This document shows positions 18,520 through 28,713 of a stretch of 64,000 nt of DNA, piece after piece (the first letter of the stretch is position 1; the number at the start of each line of letters is the position of its first letter). Made by a program: the position numbers and the translations under genes. Source of the stretch: an uncultured Loktanella sp. (lineage in GTDB: Bacteria; Pseudomonadota; Alphaproteobacteria; Rhodobacterales; Rhodobacteraceae); contig CAKZNT010000067.1 in the NCBI GenBank assembly GCA_937132065.1, positions 1-64,000 on the forward strand, in the 5' to 3' direction. The notes below the pieces were generated by a model that was not told the origin of the DNA, did no database searches, and worked only from the letters and a program-made list of their open reading frames with translations.

Positions 18520-20193
18520 ATGCCACATGACGGACAGGATATCACAATGACACAGACCCCGATCTTGAATGACCTGTTGAAACTGACCGTCGCGACATTG
18601 CCGCATGTGGATGCATTGCTGGGCGAGGCCAAGGAAAACCTGCGCGCTCTTGTGACCCAAGACGGGCGTATTTCTGGTGGCTTGATCGAGGCCAACCAAA
18701 CCGCCGCGCACGGTGTGGCGTGGCTTGCGACCTACGCGCAAGCGCTGCACCAGATGCAGGCATGGGCCGAGCGCCTGAGCGCGGATGGCAAGTTTGGCGA
18801 GACCGAGCATCTGTTGCACCAGATCGCCTTTGGCGAATACCTCGCGCAGATTTATGGCGGCATCCAGATGAACCAGGGCGAGATGATCCGCCTGCACGAT
18901 CTGGGCATTCAAGCGGCGCAAATGCCGCAAGATGTCATACGCTTGGTGCACGCAGGGAATACGCAGGGTGCACGCAGCAAACTCGTCGATCTCATGCAAG
19001 AGCACGCGGCCAATGTGACCGTTGGCATCTCGGGACTCGACGACGAGCTAGAGATGATCCGCGACCAGTTCCGCCGCTTCGCCGTCGAAAAAGTCGAGCC
19101 ATTCGCGCACGAGTGGCATCTCAAGGATGAGCTTATCCCCATTGAGATCATTGAAGAACTTGCCGAAATGGGCGTTTTCGGCCTCACAATCCCCGAAGAA
19201 TTCGGCGGTTTTGGCCTCTCGAAAACCTCCATGTGCGTGGTCTCCGAAGAACTGTCACGCGGCTACATTGGCGTCGGTTCCCTCGGCACACGCTCCGAAA
19301 TCGCCGCCGAATTGATCCTCTGCGGCGGCACAAAAGCCCAAAAAGAAAAATGGCTCCCCCGCCTAGCCTCCGCCGAAACGCTGCCGACGGCGGTGTTCAC
19401 AGAGCCGAATACGGGGTCGGATTTGGGGTCGTTGCGCACGCGCGCTGTCAAGGACGGTGATGACTGGACTGTGACGGGCAACAAGACGTGGATCACCCAT
19501 GCGGCGCGCACGCATATGATGACGCTGCTCGCACGCACCGATTCAGAAACCGACAACTACAAGGGTCTGTCGATGTTTCTGGCCGAAAAAACCCCGGGTG
19601 ATGACGCCAATCCCTTCCCGACCGAGGGCATGACTGGCGGCGAGATCGAGGTGCTCGGCTATCGCGGCATGAAGGAATACGAACTGGCGTTTGATGGCTT
19701 CGAGGTCAAAGGCGAGAACCTGTTGGGTGGCGAAACGGGCAAGGGCTTCAAGCAGTTGATGCAGACGTTCGAGAGCGCGCGCATCCAGACAGCGGCGCGT
19801 GCGATCGGGGTGGCTGCATCCGCATTGGATGTCGGCATGCAATACGCCACGGACCGCAAGCAGTTTGGCAAAGCGCTGATTGAGTTCCCGCGCGTCTCGG
19901 GCAAACTGGCGATGATGGCCGTCGAGATCATGATTGCCCGCCAGCTCACCTACTTTAGCGCGCACGAGAAAGACAATGATCGCCGCTGCGACCTCGAGGC
20001 TGGCATGGCCAAGTTGCTTGGCGCGCGTGTTGCATGGGCCTGCGCCGACAACGCGCTCCAGATTCACGGCGGCAACGGTTTCGCGCTGGAATACAAGGTC
20101 AGCCGCATCTTGTGTGACGCGCGTATTCTCAACATCTTTGAGGGCGCTGCCGAAATTCAGGCACAGGTGATCGCCCGCCGCTTGCTAGACTAG
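18520..20193 (+). CDS. mcd: Acyl-CoA dehydrogenase, probably methylsuccinyl-CoA dehydrogenase
   Basis: This FAD enzyme oxidises an acyl-CoA and hands electrons to ETF. The 557 residues include a roughly 150-residue N-terminal extension before the acyl-CoA dehydrogenase core (DELEMIRDQFRRFAVEKVEP), which is the hallmark of methylsuccinyl-CoA dehydrogenase of the ethylmalonyl-CoA pathway. Core motifs are FTEPNTGSDLGSLRTRA, WITHAAR, QIHGGNGFALEY and RILNIFEGAAEIQAQ. GGAG seven bases before ATG 18520 sets the start; the next ATG (18547) is an alternative. No other pathway gene is adjacent. A plain acyl-CoA dehydrogenase is the alternative call. Confidence 0.8.
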   Translation: MPHDGQDITMTQTPILNDLLKLTVATLPHVDALLGEAKENLRALVTQDGRISGGLIEANQTAAHGVAWLATYAQALHQMQAWAERLSADGKFGETEHLLHQIAFGEYLAQIYGGIQMNQGEMIRLHDLGIQAAQMPQDVIRLVHAGNTQGARSKLVDLMQEHAANVTVGISGLDDELEMIRDQFRRFAVEKVEPFAHEWHLKDELIPIEIIEELAEMGVFGLTIPEEFGGFGLSKTSMCVVSEELSRGYIGVGSLGTRSEIAAELILCGGTKAQKEKWLPRLASAETLPTAVFTEPNTGSDLGSLRTRAVKDGDDWTVTGNKTWITHAARTHMMTLLARTDSETDNYKGLSMFLAEKTPGDDANPFPTEGMTGGEIEVLGYRGMKEYELAFDGFEVKGENLLGGETGKGFKQLMQTFESARIQTAARAIGVAASALDVGMQYATDRKQFGKALIEFPRVSGKLAMMAVEIMIARQLTYFSAHEKDNDRRCDLEAGMAKLLGARVAWACADNALQIHGGNGFALEYKVSRILCDARILNIFEGAAEIQAQVIARRLLD

Positions 20194-20270
20194 ACGCCAT
20201 GGGCCACCCTAGAAGCCCGCCCCTGCTTATGGCAGTGTGGCGGTGCGATTTAAACAAATGGTGGTGTGTT

Positions 20271-20657
20271 ATGTCCCGACCTATTCTTGCCGCTGCGGTC
20301 CTTTTGGCCGCATGCCAAGCCGATGAAACCGTAAGCGCCTATACGGCGGTGACGGGCGCATTCAATCTCGTTTCGATTGATGGTGCGCCATTCGAAAGCA
20401 CCGCCACAATCGACGTCAGCGAGGCTGGTAAAATCACGGGGGCAGCCCCTTGCAATCGCTACTTTGCAGATCAAACCGCACCCTACCCTTGGTTCAAAGT
20501 CGGGGCAATTGGCGCGACCCGCATGGCCTGCCCTGACCTTGCAGCGGAAACGTTGTTCCTCAGCGCCCTTGCTGAAATGACGGAATCAGAGGTGCTTGCG
20601 GGCACATTGATCCTGCGAAATGAAGCGGGCCGCGAAATGGTGTTTCAAACACCCTGA
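20271..20657 (+). CDS. META-domain lipoprotein
   Basis: The 128-residue product has a short signal peptide with the lipobox LLAAC (Cys at about 15), so it should be lipid-anchored. The rest is a META/HslJ-type domain: the repeated [10 protein letters not shown] and [14 protein letters not shown] segments and [16 protein letters not shown]. Two cysteines (in PCNRY and ACPD) match the usual disulfide pair. HslJ-like proteins are linked to heat and antibiotic tolerance, but the role here is unknown. Its end overlaps the opposite-strand recO by 13 bases. Confidence 0.78.
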   Translation: MSRPILAAAVLLAACQADETVSAYTAVTGAFNLVSIDGAPFESTATIDVSEAGKITGAAPCNRYFADQTAPYPWFKVGAIGATRMACPDLAAETLFLSALAEMTESEVLAGTLILRNEAGREMVFQTP

Positions 20658-21376
20658 CGCTTAATGACGTCAATAAGCCGTTGACGGGCCGCTGGCATCG
20701 GGCGATCCCCAAGGCTCCGCATGAGGCGGTTTTCGATAAAGTAGCCCGTTGTCTTGAGGGCAATCGCGATCTGGTCGTTGTCGGCCTCGCCCTTGCCCGC
20801 CAAAACAGGCGGCAATGGCAAAAGCCGATCCGCCCATTCGCCCGCCGCGTCACGGCTCACGGCGCGCCCTGTTTTGGGCGAAACAAACGCGAGATCTTCG
20901 TTCACGCCGCGCACTGCACAGGCCGAAAGGTCCATACCAAACCCCAACTCCTCAAGCAGCGCCTGTTCCCAGCGCAGGTAGGCCAGCGGCCAGACATCCG
21001 ACTGCCCCAGCAGATCAAGCAACCCGATTGTGCGCTCGTATAGCGGGAGATGCGCCTCGCGTTCGGGCAACACACGCCCCAGCAGGGCACAGACCGCATT
21101 CAACCCTGCAAGCCCAAGGCGATCCCCCATTGCTTGCGCCGCACGGCTGCGGATCGGCTCAACCACAAACGCCCCCAAGTGATCGTTTAGGCGCGCCTTC
21201 CACGACACCGAGAGCTGCGCGCCCGGCTGGAGATGAGGGGCGATTTTACGGCTGGTTCCACCGCGCACGACACCTGCGTGGCGGCCATGTTGGGGCGTGA
21301 ACACCTCAATGATCATCGAGGTCTCGCCGTAAGGGCGCGCACTGAGCAGCGCACCTTCATCGGACCACGAAATCAT
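20645..21376 (-). CDS. recO: DNA repair protein RecO
   Basis: RecO works with RecR to load RecA at gaps during recombinational repair. The 243 residues have the N-terminal OB-fold opening [24 protein letters not shown], the basic strand [16 protein letters not shown], and the helical C-terminal domain with [25 protein letters not shown] and [23 protein letters not shown]. It is the last gene of the pdxJ-to-recO run and lies 13 bases after DUF1491. Its stop region overlaps the META gene on the other strand. Confidence 0.93.
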   Translation of the reverse strand: MISWSDEGALLSARPYGETSMIIEVFTPQHGRHAGVVRGGTSRKIAPHLQPGAQLSVSWKARLNDHLGAFVVEPIRSRAAQAMGDRLGLAGLNAVCALLGRVLPEREAHLPLYERTIGLLDLLGQSDVWPLAYLRWEQALLEELGFGMDLSACAVRGVNEDLAFVSPKTGRAVSRDAAGEWADRLLPLPPVLAGKGEADNDQIAIALKTTGYFIENRLMRSLGDRPMPAARQRLIDVIKRQGV

Positions 21377-21389
21377 CTGCTCGCGCTCT

Positions 21390-21716
21390 TCATGCCAGCC
21401 CGTCCTCGTCCAGCAGGTGACGGCCCCGCTTGTCCTCGACCTCGATCACCCAGAGGTCAGGATCAAATCCGCATTGCTTGGCAACGGACTGATCCACGAT
21501 CTCTTCGGGACCCTCGATCAGCACCACCCAGCATCGGTCCCCTGTCATCAAATCAAAGGACCGCTGATAACAGCAAGCCTTGCCATCAAGCGTGTTGAGT
21601 TTCACAAGCACCGCGCCCGCCGTGCCATCACCACGGCACACGACAAAGGCAGGGATTTCAACCAGCCGTAGCCGTGTGAGATAGGCGGAAACCCAGATTT
21701 CCGCCGTTAGTCTCAT
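21390..21716 (-). CDS. DUF1491 family protein
   Basis: This 108-residue cytoplasmic protein belongs to the alphaproteobacterial DUF1491 family, recognised by the N-terminal block [17 protein letters not shown] and the C-terminal [23 protein letters not shown]. It is regularly found between era and recO. Its start overlaps the era stop by four bases, so it is likely coupled to era. The role is unknown. Confidence 0.82.
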   Translation of the reverse strand: MRLTAEIWVSAYLTRLRLVEIPAFVVCRGDGTAGAVLVKLNTLDGKACCYQRSFDLMTGDRCWVVLIEGPEEIVDQSVAKQCGFDPDLWVIEVEDKRGRHLLDEDGLA

Positions 21717-22630
21717 GCATTACCGTCTTTGAAATCGAGCCCCATCTCAGAGTAACGCTCGGATTCTTCCAACCAGTTTGGCCGCACTTTCACCTGCAAG
21801 AACAGGTGCACGCGCCGATCCAGAAACTCTTCCAATTCGGTGCGTGACGCGGTGCTAACCGCCTTGATTGTCTCGCCCTTATTGCCCAGCACGATCCCTT
21901 TGTGACCATCCCGCATAACGTAAACGATCTGGTCGATGCGGCAGGAACCGTCCTTGCGGTCCTCCCAGCTTTCGGTCTCGACGGTCAGTTGATAGGGTAG
22001 TTCCTGATGCAGCCGCAGCGTCAGTTTCTCGCGGGTCATTTCAGCCGCGATCATGCGCAGGGGCAGATCAGCAATCTGGTCCTCGGGGTAAAGCCACGGC
22101 CCCTCGGGCAACTGGTGCGACAGCCAATCACGTAGCGCGTCACATCCGTGGCCACGTTCCGCAGAAATCATGAATGTCTGCACGAAGGGATAGGCCTCGT
22201 TCATTTCTTCGGCCAGCGCCAAGAGTTTCTCGTTTTTGACCTTGTCGATTTTGTTGATCGCGAGGGCGACGGGCGCATTGCCAGCGTGTTCGTGCAACCG
22301 CTCGATAATCGCCTTAACGCCCTCGGAGCGGCCACGGTGGGCCTCGATCATCAGCACCACAACATCGGCGTCAGCAGCGCCACCCCACGCGGCCTTGACC
22401 ATCGCACGATCCAGTCGGCGGCGCGGCTTAAACAGGCCGGGCGTGTCGACAAACACAAGCTGCGAGCGCCCCTCAATGGCCACGCCGCGAATGCGCGCAC
22501 GGGTCGTTTGCACCTTGTGGGTCACGATAGACACTTTTGCGCCCACCATCTTGTTGAGCAGCGTGGACTTGCCCGCATTGGGTTCGCCAATCAGGGCGAC
22601 AAAGCCCGCTTTTGTCGGCGCGTCAGTCAT
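21713..22630 (-). CDS. era: GTPase Era
   Basis: Era is a GTPase that binds 16S rRNA during 30S assembly. The 305-residue product has G1 GEPNAGKS (15-22), the VDTPGLF G3 region, INKID (G4), and a C-terminal KH domain with [24 protein letters not shown]. The start at 22630 overlaps the rnc stop by four bases (ATGA). Reading stays open upstream inside rnc in this frame, but that part is not Era-like. rnc and era side by side is a common bacterial order. Confidence 0.95.
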   Translation of the reverse strand: MTDAPTKAGFVALIGEPNAGKSTLLNKMVGAKVSIVTHKVQTTRARIRGVAIEGRSQLVFVDTPGLFKPRRRLDRAMVKAAWGGAADADVVVLMIEAHRGRSEGVKAIIERLHEHAGNAPVALAINKIDKVKNEKLLALAEEMNEAYPFVQTFMISAERGHGCDALRDWLSHQLPEGPWLYPEDQIADLPLRMIAAEMTREKLTLRLHQELPYQLTVETESWEDRKDGSCRIDQIVYVMRDGHKGIVLGNKGETIKAVSTASRTELEEFLDRRVHLFLQVKVRPNWLEESERYSEMGLDFKDGNA

Positions 22631-23310
22631 GTGTTTTCTACTTTCTTCAGTAATGCGCTTGCTGCCGCTTGTTCGGCTTGGCGTTTCGAGCCAGCAGTCG
22701 CTTGTTCGCAGGGACCAGAGGACAGGCGCGCCTCGATGGTAAAGATGGGTTGGTGATCGGGGCCAGTGCGCCCGACCTCGACGTATTGCGGCGGAGTCTC
22801 GCCGCGCGCTTGCGCCCATTCTTGCAGGGCGGTTTTTGCGTCACGGGCATCGTCGGCCACGTTTTTGACCCGTGCGCCCCAAAGCCGCAGGATCAGGTCA
22901 CGGGCCGCGTCAAATCCGCCGTCCTGATAAACGGCGGCGATCACGGCTTCCATGGCGTCGGCAAGCAGCGCCTCTTTGCGCCGCCCCCCTGATTTCATCT
23001 CGGAGCGGCCCAGCTTGAGCACCGCGCCAAGATCAATCTCGCGGGCCACGTCAGCGCAGGCCTCTTTGCGCACCAGCGCGTTAAAGCGCGGCGCAAGTAG
23101 CCCTTCGGGTGCGTTTGGATCGGCCTTCAGCAACGCCTCGGCCATGACAAGCCCTAGCACGCGGTCGCCGAGAAATTCCTGCCGTTGGTTGTCGTCGCGG
23201 TGCGGCGAAACCATTGACGAATGGGTGACAGAGCGCACGAGGTAATCGGGCTTGACGAATTCATAGCCCAGACGGCCCGCAAAGGCCCGAAGATCGGCGG
23301 ACAGCTTCAC
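22627..23310 (-). CDS. rnc: Ribonuclease III
   Basis: RNase III cleaves double-stranded RNA in rRNA and mRNA processing. The 227 residues have the signature [18 protein letters not shown] with the acidic pair, the second acidic cluster [16 protein letters not shown], and a C-terminal dsRNA-binding domain ([12 protein letters not shown] to [13 protein letters not shown]). The signature Arg in GDRVL replaces the usual Ser, as in many alphaproteobacteria. The start is GTG at 23310, overlapping the lepB stop as GTGA; AAGG lies seven bases before it. Confidence 0.94.
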   Translation of the reverse strand: MKLSADLRAFAGRLGYEFVKPDYLVRSVTHSSMVSPHRDDNQRQEFLGDRVLGLVMAEALLKADPNAPEGLLAPRFNALVRKEACADVAREIDLGAVLKLGRSEMKSGGRRKEALLADAMEAVIAAVYQDGGFDAARDLILRLWGARVKNVADDARDAKTALQEWAQARGETPPQYVEVGRTGPDHQPIFTIEARLSSGPCEQATAGSKRQAEQAAASALLKKVENT

Positions 23311-24143
23311 TCAATTGCCTTAAAGAAACGATCCGAACGCCATGTCCAGAATGCCAGCATCGAACTCCCCGCAGACGAGAACATCACGCGATCAGCACGC
23401 CCCACAATGTCTTCACGCGGGACAAAGCCAACGCCGCGCAATTGCTGGGCCACACGGCTATCGGTGGAATTGTCACGATTGTCGCCCATAAAGAAGAACT
23501 CGTTCTCGGGCACGGTAAAGACGCCGGTGTCATCAAGCTGACGGTCACCAATGTTCAAAATCGAATGGCGCACACCGTTGGGCAGGGTTTCGATCTGACG
23601 CTGCTTGACACATGCCGCCCCCTCGCCGACCGCACCGTTTGAACAGCGCGTTTCGCTCCGCTGTGGCCCTTGATAGCCATAAGGCTCGACAAAGTCTTCT
23701 GCGTCCTCGACCTTGACGGCTACATCGTTGATATACAGCAAACCACCCTTCATCTGCACCCGATCACCCGGCGTGCCGATCAGGCGCTTGATGAAATCAC
23801 GCCCCGTGACAGGATGGCGGAATACGACAACATCACCGACCTCGGGATCAGACCCGAACAGGCGGGTGTCAGACCCCTCGAAGACGCCGCAAAAATCATC
23901 CGCGCCAACATCAATGCCCAGCGCAGGTATGCGCACAGACGGGCAAGAGGCGTAGGAATACCCGTAAGCCATTTTGTTGACGAACAAGAAATCACCGATC
24001 AACAAAGTGTCTTTCATCGAGCCGGACGGGATCCAGAACGGTTGGAAAAACAAGGTGCGAAAGATGCCTGCAATCAGCAAAGCGTAAACCACGGTTTTCA
24101 CCGTTTCCACAACGCCGCTCATCGCGCTTGTCTTGTCAGCCAT
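23307..24143 (-). CDS. lepB: Signal peptidase I
   Basis: LepB removes signal peptides at the outer face of the inner membrane. The 278-residue product has one N-terminal membrane helix (about 13-33), the catalytic Ser in PSGSMKDTL, the catalytic Lys in [12 protein letters not shown], and the [12 protein letters not shown] box. A Cys-containing insert lies between these blocks. ATG 24143 has AAGGA seven bases upstream, so it is preferred to the in-frame start at 24158. It overlaps rnc by four bases. Confidence 0.94.
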   Translation of the reverse strand: MADKTSAMSGVVETVKTVVYALLIAGIFRTLFFQPFWIPSGSMKDTLLIGDFLFVNKMAYGYSYASCPSVRIPALGIDVGADDFCGVFEGSDTRLFGSDPEVGDVVVFRHPVTGRDFIKRLIGTPGDRVQMKGGLLYINDVAVKVEDAEDFVEPYGYQGPQRSETRCSNGAVGEGAACVKQRQIETLPNGVRHSILNIGDRQLDDTGVFTVPENEFFFMGDNRDNSTDSRVAQQLRGVGFVPREDIVGRADRVMFSSAGSSMLAFWTWRSDRFFKAIE

Positions 24144-24202
24144 GTTTTCGTCCTTCATTCATCGTTCAAGGCTACATGAGGGCAGCACCCTGCCCTGTCA
24201 AC

Positions 24203-24607
24203 CTATGCGTCAACCGGCAAGGCCTCGATCAGCACAAAAGCCTGCGCCCAAGGGTGATCGTCGGTCAAAGTCACGTGTATAACCGCGCGATGCCCCGCTG
24301 GTGTCATCTTGTCGAGCCGGTCCTTTGCCCACCCCGTGACGTGCATCGTGGGCTGCCCCGAGGACAGATTGGTGACCGACATATCCTTCCAGGAAATGCC
24401 CATCGCAAGCCCCGTGCCCAGCGCCTTGGAGCAGGCCTCTTTTGCCGCCCAGCGCTTTGCATATGTTCCTGCAACATCGCGGCGCCGCTCTGCCTTGGCT
24501 TGCTCGACCTCGGTAAACACCCGATTGCGAAACCGGTCCCCGAACCGGTCAAGCGTGCTTGCGATCCGTTCGATATTGGCAAGGTCGGTTCCGATCCCAA
24601 GTATCAT
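24203..24607 (-). CDS. acpS: Holo-[acyl-carrier-protein] synthase
   Basis: AcpS attaches 4'-phosphopantetheine to acyl carrier protein. The 134 residues begin [15 protein letters not shown] with metal-binding Asp8 and have Glu57 in [16 protein letters not shown], and the closing [17 protein letters not shown]. All are typical. It overlaps the preceding exported protein gene by four bases and is followed by 59 bases before lepB, the only real break in this run. Confidence 0.94.
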   Translation of the reverse strand: MILGIGTDLANIERIASTLDRFGDRFRNRVFTEVEQAKAERRRDVAGTYAKRWAAKEACSKALGTGLAMGISWKDMSVTNLSSGQPTMHVTGWAKDRLDKMTPAGHRAVIHVTLTDDHPWAQAFVLIEALPVDA

Positions 24608-25068
24608 TCGCGGCCCAACGCAATGCTGGTCGTCATCTCGCCCGTCGATTGGTTTAGCGTCAGCGACAAAAGCGCGCCGTTGGTGAACGTGCCCTCACGC
24701 TCAGCCACGCGCACTGGCACGGTAAACATCAACCCGATCGCGGGGTCATATGCCGACTGAAGCGCGTCAAAGTGAATGGCCGTAAATCCCATTTGGTCAT
24801 CAAACCCGACGACGCGACATTGGCGTTCACCCAGTTCGGCCCGAGGCGGCGACAACACAAGCAGATAGGCAGCACCCGCAGCCGGCTCAAGGGTATCAAG
24901 CGCAGCCAGCCGCACATCGCCATTCGCGAACACGGCGGTGTTTTGCGCCCAAGGTTCAACAAGGGCTTGCGCCGATGCTTGCCAATCGCAAGGCCCGACA
25001 GATTGCGCCTTTGCAGCGCCCGCCGCCATCATCAAAACGGCGGCGAAAAGGGCAGCTGCCCCTGTCAT
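24604..25068 (-). CDS. Exported protein of unknown function between pdxJ and acpS
   Basis: The 154-residue product has a signal peptide ([21 protein letters not shown], cleavage near QSV) and a beta-rich mature part with two cysteines (GPCDW and RQCRV) that could pair. I do not recognise the family. It is linked by four-base overlaps at both ends, to pdxJ and to acpS, so its translation is tied to two cytoplasmic biosynthetic enzymes. The mature domain has no visible catalytic motif. Confidence 0.7.
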   Translation of the reverse strand: MTGAAALFAAVLMMAAGAAKAQSVGPCDWQASAQALVEPWAQNTAVFANGDVRLAALDTLEPAAGAAYLLVLSPPRAELGERQCRVVGFDDQMGFTAIHFDALQSAYDPAIGLMFTVPVRVAEREGTFTNGALLSLTLNQSTGEMTTSIALGRE

Positions 25069-25811
25069 GCGCGCGCTTCGTCCATCAGGCGGCGCATTTC
25101 AGCGATAGCAGGCCCAAGCCCGCGAAATATCGCCTCGCCAATGATAAAATGACCGATGTTCAATTCAGCAACCTGCGGCAGCGCGGCGATTGGCCCCACA
25201 CTATCGTAGGTCAGCCCGTGACCCACATGGACCTCGAGGCCAAGTTCGTGCGCATATGCGGTCATCTCGGTAATACGCGACAGTTCTGAGTCGCGCACAT
25301 CCCAGCGCTCTTCGGCCCATGCGTCCGCATATGCCCCTGCGTGCAACTCGATGACGGGCGCGCCAATCCGCGCCGCCGCCTCGACCTGCTTCTTTTCGGC
25401 TGCGATAAACAGGGACACGCGCGCGCCAGACGCCTGAAACGGCGCAATGTAATGGGCCAGCGTATTATCTTGCCCCGCCACCTCTAGCCCGCCTTCTGTT
25501 GTGCGCTCTTCCCGCTTTTCGGGAACAATGCAAACCGCATGTGGTTTATGGCGCAGGGCGATCTGTTGCATCTCTTGGGTCGCGGCCATCTCGAAATTGA
25601 GCGGCAACTTTAGCGCGGCCATCAGCCCGTCAATATCGGCGTCAACGATGTGGCGACGGTCTTCGCGCAGATGCGCCGTGATCCCGTCCGCCCCCGCCTC
25701 TTGTGCCACCAATGCAGCACGGACAGGATCGGGCACAGTGCCGCCACGTGCATTGCGCACCGTTGCAACGTGATCGATATTAACGCCAAGGCGCAGTTTT
25801 CCAGCAGTCAT
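25065..25811 (-). CDS. pdxJ: Pyridoxine 5'-phosphate synthase
   Basis: PdxJ condenses 3-amino-2-oxopropyl phosphate with deoxyxylulose 5-phosphate to make vitamin B6 phosphate. The 248-residue TIM-barrel shows [17 protein letters not shown] at the N-terminus, [15 protein letters not shown], the catalytic ELHAGAYA segment and [12 protein letters not shown]. Length is normal. It begins the tightly coupled chain that runs to recO. Confidence 0.95.
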   Translation of the reverse strand: MTAGKLRLGVNIDHVATVRNARGGTVPDPVRAALVAQEAGADGITAHLREDRRHIVDADIDGLMAALKLPLNFEMAATQEMQQIALRHKPHAVCIVPEKREERTTEGGLEVAGQDNTLAHYIAPFQASGARVSLFIAAEKKQVEAAARIGAPVIELHAGAYADAWAEERWDVRDSELSRITEMTAYAHELGLEVHVGHGLTYDSVGPIAALPQVAELNIGHFIIGEAIFRGLGPAIAEMRRLMDEARA

Positions 25812-25853
25812 AATGACATCCCTTCGGGTGGTGTTAACGCAAAGCTAGCCCGC

Positions 25854-26531
25854 TTAGTTGCTCTCGTCACCTACTTGCGACGACTTTTTGCTCAATTGCT
25901 CCAGCTTGCTGCGCAGTGCCTTTTGACGCCGCTTCTGGTGGGCGCGGATCAAAGGGACCGCAAGGATGTAGCAAATCGTTGCAGCCGTAATGCCAGGAAT
26001 GACCGACCCGACCATATAGGGAAAGAAAACCTCTTGGTAAAAGGCCTGCAACCCGTGCCAATCGGCGCGGGCGGGGGTGAAGATCGCTTTCAGGTTATGC
26101 GTAATATCCGCGAATGCATCGTTAAAGCGACATCCAATCCCGCAGAAATCGGCGGGCACATGTTTGCCAAAGCCAAAGGTTGCGGCATTAAACGGAATCC
26201 CCAGCATCCAGTGCCCCGTGCCAAGCGATGAAATCGCGATCGGGATATACGTCATCGGATTGCCAAAGAACGTGGCCATCAACGAGGCAAGGATATTGCC
26301 GCGCATCAGGCGGGCAATCAGCGCCGCCAGAATAAAGTGCATCGCAAAGAACGGGGTAAAGCTGATGAACACGCCCGCCCAAATGCCGCGCGAAATCTTT
26401 TCGGGGGTATCGGGCAAACGGCGGACGCGGTGTTTGACATACTCGAACGCACGCCCCCAACCGCCACGGGGATAGATGAAGTCGAACACGATCTGCCAGA
26501 TCGGGCGTCTATCCCTGCGCTTAAAAACCAA
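25854..26531 (-). CDS. DUF2062 family membrane protein
   Basis: This 225-residue protein has a basic cytoplasmic N-terminus (FKRRDRRPIWQIVFDF), a hydrophobic core of about three helices with the DUF2062 signature GVFISFTPFFAMHFILAALIARLMRGN and FFGNPMTYIP, and a basic C-terminal tail. The start is TTG at 26531 with AGAGGG eight bases upstream. It lies 21 bases after rel. The function is unknown; the family is frequent beside pdxJ in Rhodobacterales. Confidence 0.8.
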   Translation of the reverse strand: MVFKRRDRRPIWQIVFDFIYPRGGWGRAFEYVKHRVRRLPDTPEKISRGIWAGVFISFTPFFAMHFILAALIARLMRGNILASLMATFFGNPMTYIPIAISSLGTGHWMLGIPFNAATFGFGKHVPADFCGIGCRFNDAFADITHNLKAIFTPARADWHGLQAFYQEVFFPYMVGSVIPGITAATICYILAVPLIRAHQKRRQKALRSKLEQLSKKSSQVGDESN

Positions 26532-26552
26532 CCACTTTGCCCTCTTGTTCGA

Positions 26553-28688
26553 TTATCCCTGAATCGCGCTTGCGAGGCCTGGATCTCTGTGTCGTGTCAA
26601 TGCCGAAACATTGCTGTCTGCCTCGATTGCTGTGAATACCCGATGAAAGTGTTCGGAATCGCGCAGATCAACGTCGATCAAAAGGCGAAAATAATCGGGC
26701 TTTCGATCAATGAACTTGAGATCAGAGATATTGGCGTTCTGCTCTCCAATCAAGGTGCATAACCGCCCTAAGACGCCCGCATCATTGGTAATTGTCGCAT
26801 CAAGCGTCACGGTGTTCTCGGAACTATGTGTGCCCTCTTGCCATTGTAGGTCGATCCAGCGCTCTGGCTGATCCTCGTAATCGGCAAGCGCCTCGCAATC
26901 AATCGCATGCACCACAACGCCCTGACCGCGAAACGTGATCCCGATGATCCGCTCGCCGGGCACAGGTTGGCAGCAGGCGCCGCGCTGATGCTTTTGGTCC
27001 GCATCAAGGCCAACAACGGCGCGCTTTGTGTCGATCTCGTCGCCCTGCTTTTCGGCAAGCTCGGGGTAAATGGCGGACACAATTTCGCGCGAGGTGATCT
27101 CGGCAGACCCCAATTGCGCGAGCATCTCGTCAGCCGTCTCGATTGCGAGAGCCTTAGCCGCAGTGCGCAGCGCCTTTTCGGTTGCCTTCTTGCCCACGTT
27201 TTCAAACGCGACACGCGCAAGCTCGCTTCCCAAGCGGACAAAGCGCTCGCGATCTTCTTCGCGCAGCGAGCGGCGGATCGCGGTTTTGGCGCGGCCCGTC
27301 ACGGCGATATCAATCCACGTCACCTGCGGGCGCTGCCCCTCGGCGGTGACAATCTCCACCGACTGCCCGTTCTTGAGGCGGGTCCAGAGCGGCACGCGCA
27401 TCCCGTCCACCTTTGCCCCCACACAAGCAGAGCCAATCCGCGTGTGGATCGCATAGGCGAAATCAATCGGGGTCGCGCCGCGCGGTAGCTTGATCACCTC
27501 GCCCTTGGGGGTAAAGCAGAACACTTGGTCCTGATACATCTCAAGCTTGACCGCTTCGAGGAATTCGTCGTGGCCGTGGCTTTCGTCAAGGCGCTCTGTC
27601 AGCTGCGCAATCCACTTGACGGGATCAACGGCAAAACGGTTCTCGACGCGCTCGCCGTTTTTATACGACCAATGCGCAGCCACACCCGTTTCGGCAACCT
27701 CGTGCATCTCGCGGGTGCGAATCTGGACCTCGACGCGCTTGCCATCGCGACCTGACACAGTGGTGTGAATAGAGCGATAGCCATTTGATTTCGGCTGGCT
27801 GATGTAATCTTTGAACCGCCCGGGAACAGACTTCCAACGCTGATGGATTGCACCAAGCACACGGTAGCAATCGGCCTCGGTCGCGGTCAGAACCCGAAAG
27901 CCGTAAATGTCGGAAAGCCGACTGAATGACAGGTCTTTCTCCTGCATCTTGCGCCAGATCGAATAGGGCTTTTTGGCGCGACCGACGACAGACGCCTCGA
28001 TCTGTGCCTTCTCCAATTCAAACCGCATGTCGGCTGTAATCTTTTGCACCACATCGCCTGTTTCACGCTGAAGCGTGATAAAGCGGCGAATGATCGAGTT
28101 GCGCCCTTCGGGGTTCAGCACGCGGAAGGCCAGATCTTCCAGTTCTTCGCGCATCCATTGCATACCCATACGGCCCGCAAGCGGGGCATAGATATCCATC
28201 GTTTCACGCGCCTTCTGGACCTGCTTGTCAGGGCGCATCGACTTGATGGTGCGCATGTTGTGCAGGCGATCCGCGAGCTTGACCAAGGTGACGCGCAAAT
28301 CGCGGCTTGTTGCCATAAACAACTTGCGGAAATTTTCGGCCTGTTTGGTTTGGGTGCTGGTGAGTTGGAGATTGGTCAGCTTGGTCACGCCATCGACCAA
28401 CTCCGCAATCTCGCGCCCGAACCGGTCTGACACATCCGTAAACGTGGCCTTTGTGTCTTCGATCGTGTCGTGCAACAGGGCGGTGATCAGGGTCGCGTCA
28501 TCCATCTGCTGTTCGGCAAGGATGGCGGCAACGGCGACGGGATGCGTGAAGTAAGGTTCACCGGAATGGCGGAATTGCCCTTCGTGCATCTCTGCACCAA
28601 AGGCAAACGCATCGCGCAAAAGCGCCTCATTCAAGCGGGGGTTATAGGCGCGGACCAGCGCGATTAGATCGTCTGCTGTCGTGGTCAT
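26553..28688 (-). CDS. rel: Bifunctional (p)ppGpp synthetase/hydrolase (RSH)
   Basis: This stringent-response enzyme makes and degrades (p)ppGpp. The 711-residue protein has an N-terminal HD hydrolase domain with His73-Asp74 (ALLHDTIEDT), a synthetase domain with RLSDIYGFRV and FKDYISQPKSNGYRSIHT, a TGS domain with FCFTPKGEVIKLPRGATPIDF, and a C-terminal ACT domain. The intact HD motif says it can hydrolyse. The start is ATG 28688 after GGGAC. rpoZ lies just upstream, an arrangement also known from enterobacteria (rpoZ-spoT). Confidence 0.94.
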   Translation of the reverse strand: MTTTADDLIALVRAYNPRLNEALLRDAFAFGAEMHEGQFRHSGEPYFTHPVAVAAILAEQQMDDATLITALLHDTIEDTKATFTDVSDRFGREIAELVDGVTKLTNLQLTSTQTKQAENFRKLFMATSRDLRVTLVKLADRLHNMRTIKSMRPDKQVQKARETMDIYAPLAGRMGMQWMREELEDLAFRVLNPEGRNSIIRRFITLQRETGDVVQKITADMRFELEKAQIEASVVGRAKKPYSIWRKMQEKDLSFSRLSDIYGFRVLTATEADCYRVLGAIHQRWKSVPGRFKDYISQPKSNGYRSIHTTVSGRDGKRVEVQIRTREMHEVAETGVAAHWSYKNGERVENRFAVDPVKWIAQLTERLDESHGHDEFLEAVKLEMYQDQVFCFTPKGEVIKLPRGATPIDFAYAIHTRIGSACVGAKVDGMRVPLWTRLKNGQSVEIVTAEGQRPQVTWIDIAVTGRAKTAIRRSLREEDRERFVRLGSELARVAFENVGKKATEKALRTAAKALAIETADEMLAQLGSAEITSREIVSAIYPELAEKQGDEIDTKRAVVGLDADQKHQRGACCQPVPGERIIGITFRGQGVVVHAIDCEALADYEDQPERWIDLQWQEGTHSSENTVTLDATITNDAGVLGRLCTLIGEQNANISDLKFIDRKPDYFRLLIDVDLRDSEHFHRVFTAIEADSNVSALTRHRDPGLASAIQG

Positions 28689-28713
28689 CAAGTCCCGCGC
28701 CTATGATAGAGTA

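Noticed and set aside
18016-19005. Minus-strand frame spanning the TauE/mcd divergent region
   Set aside because: It overlaps the coding of both TauE/SafE (other frame) and mcd and would run through their promoters.
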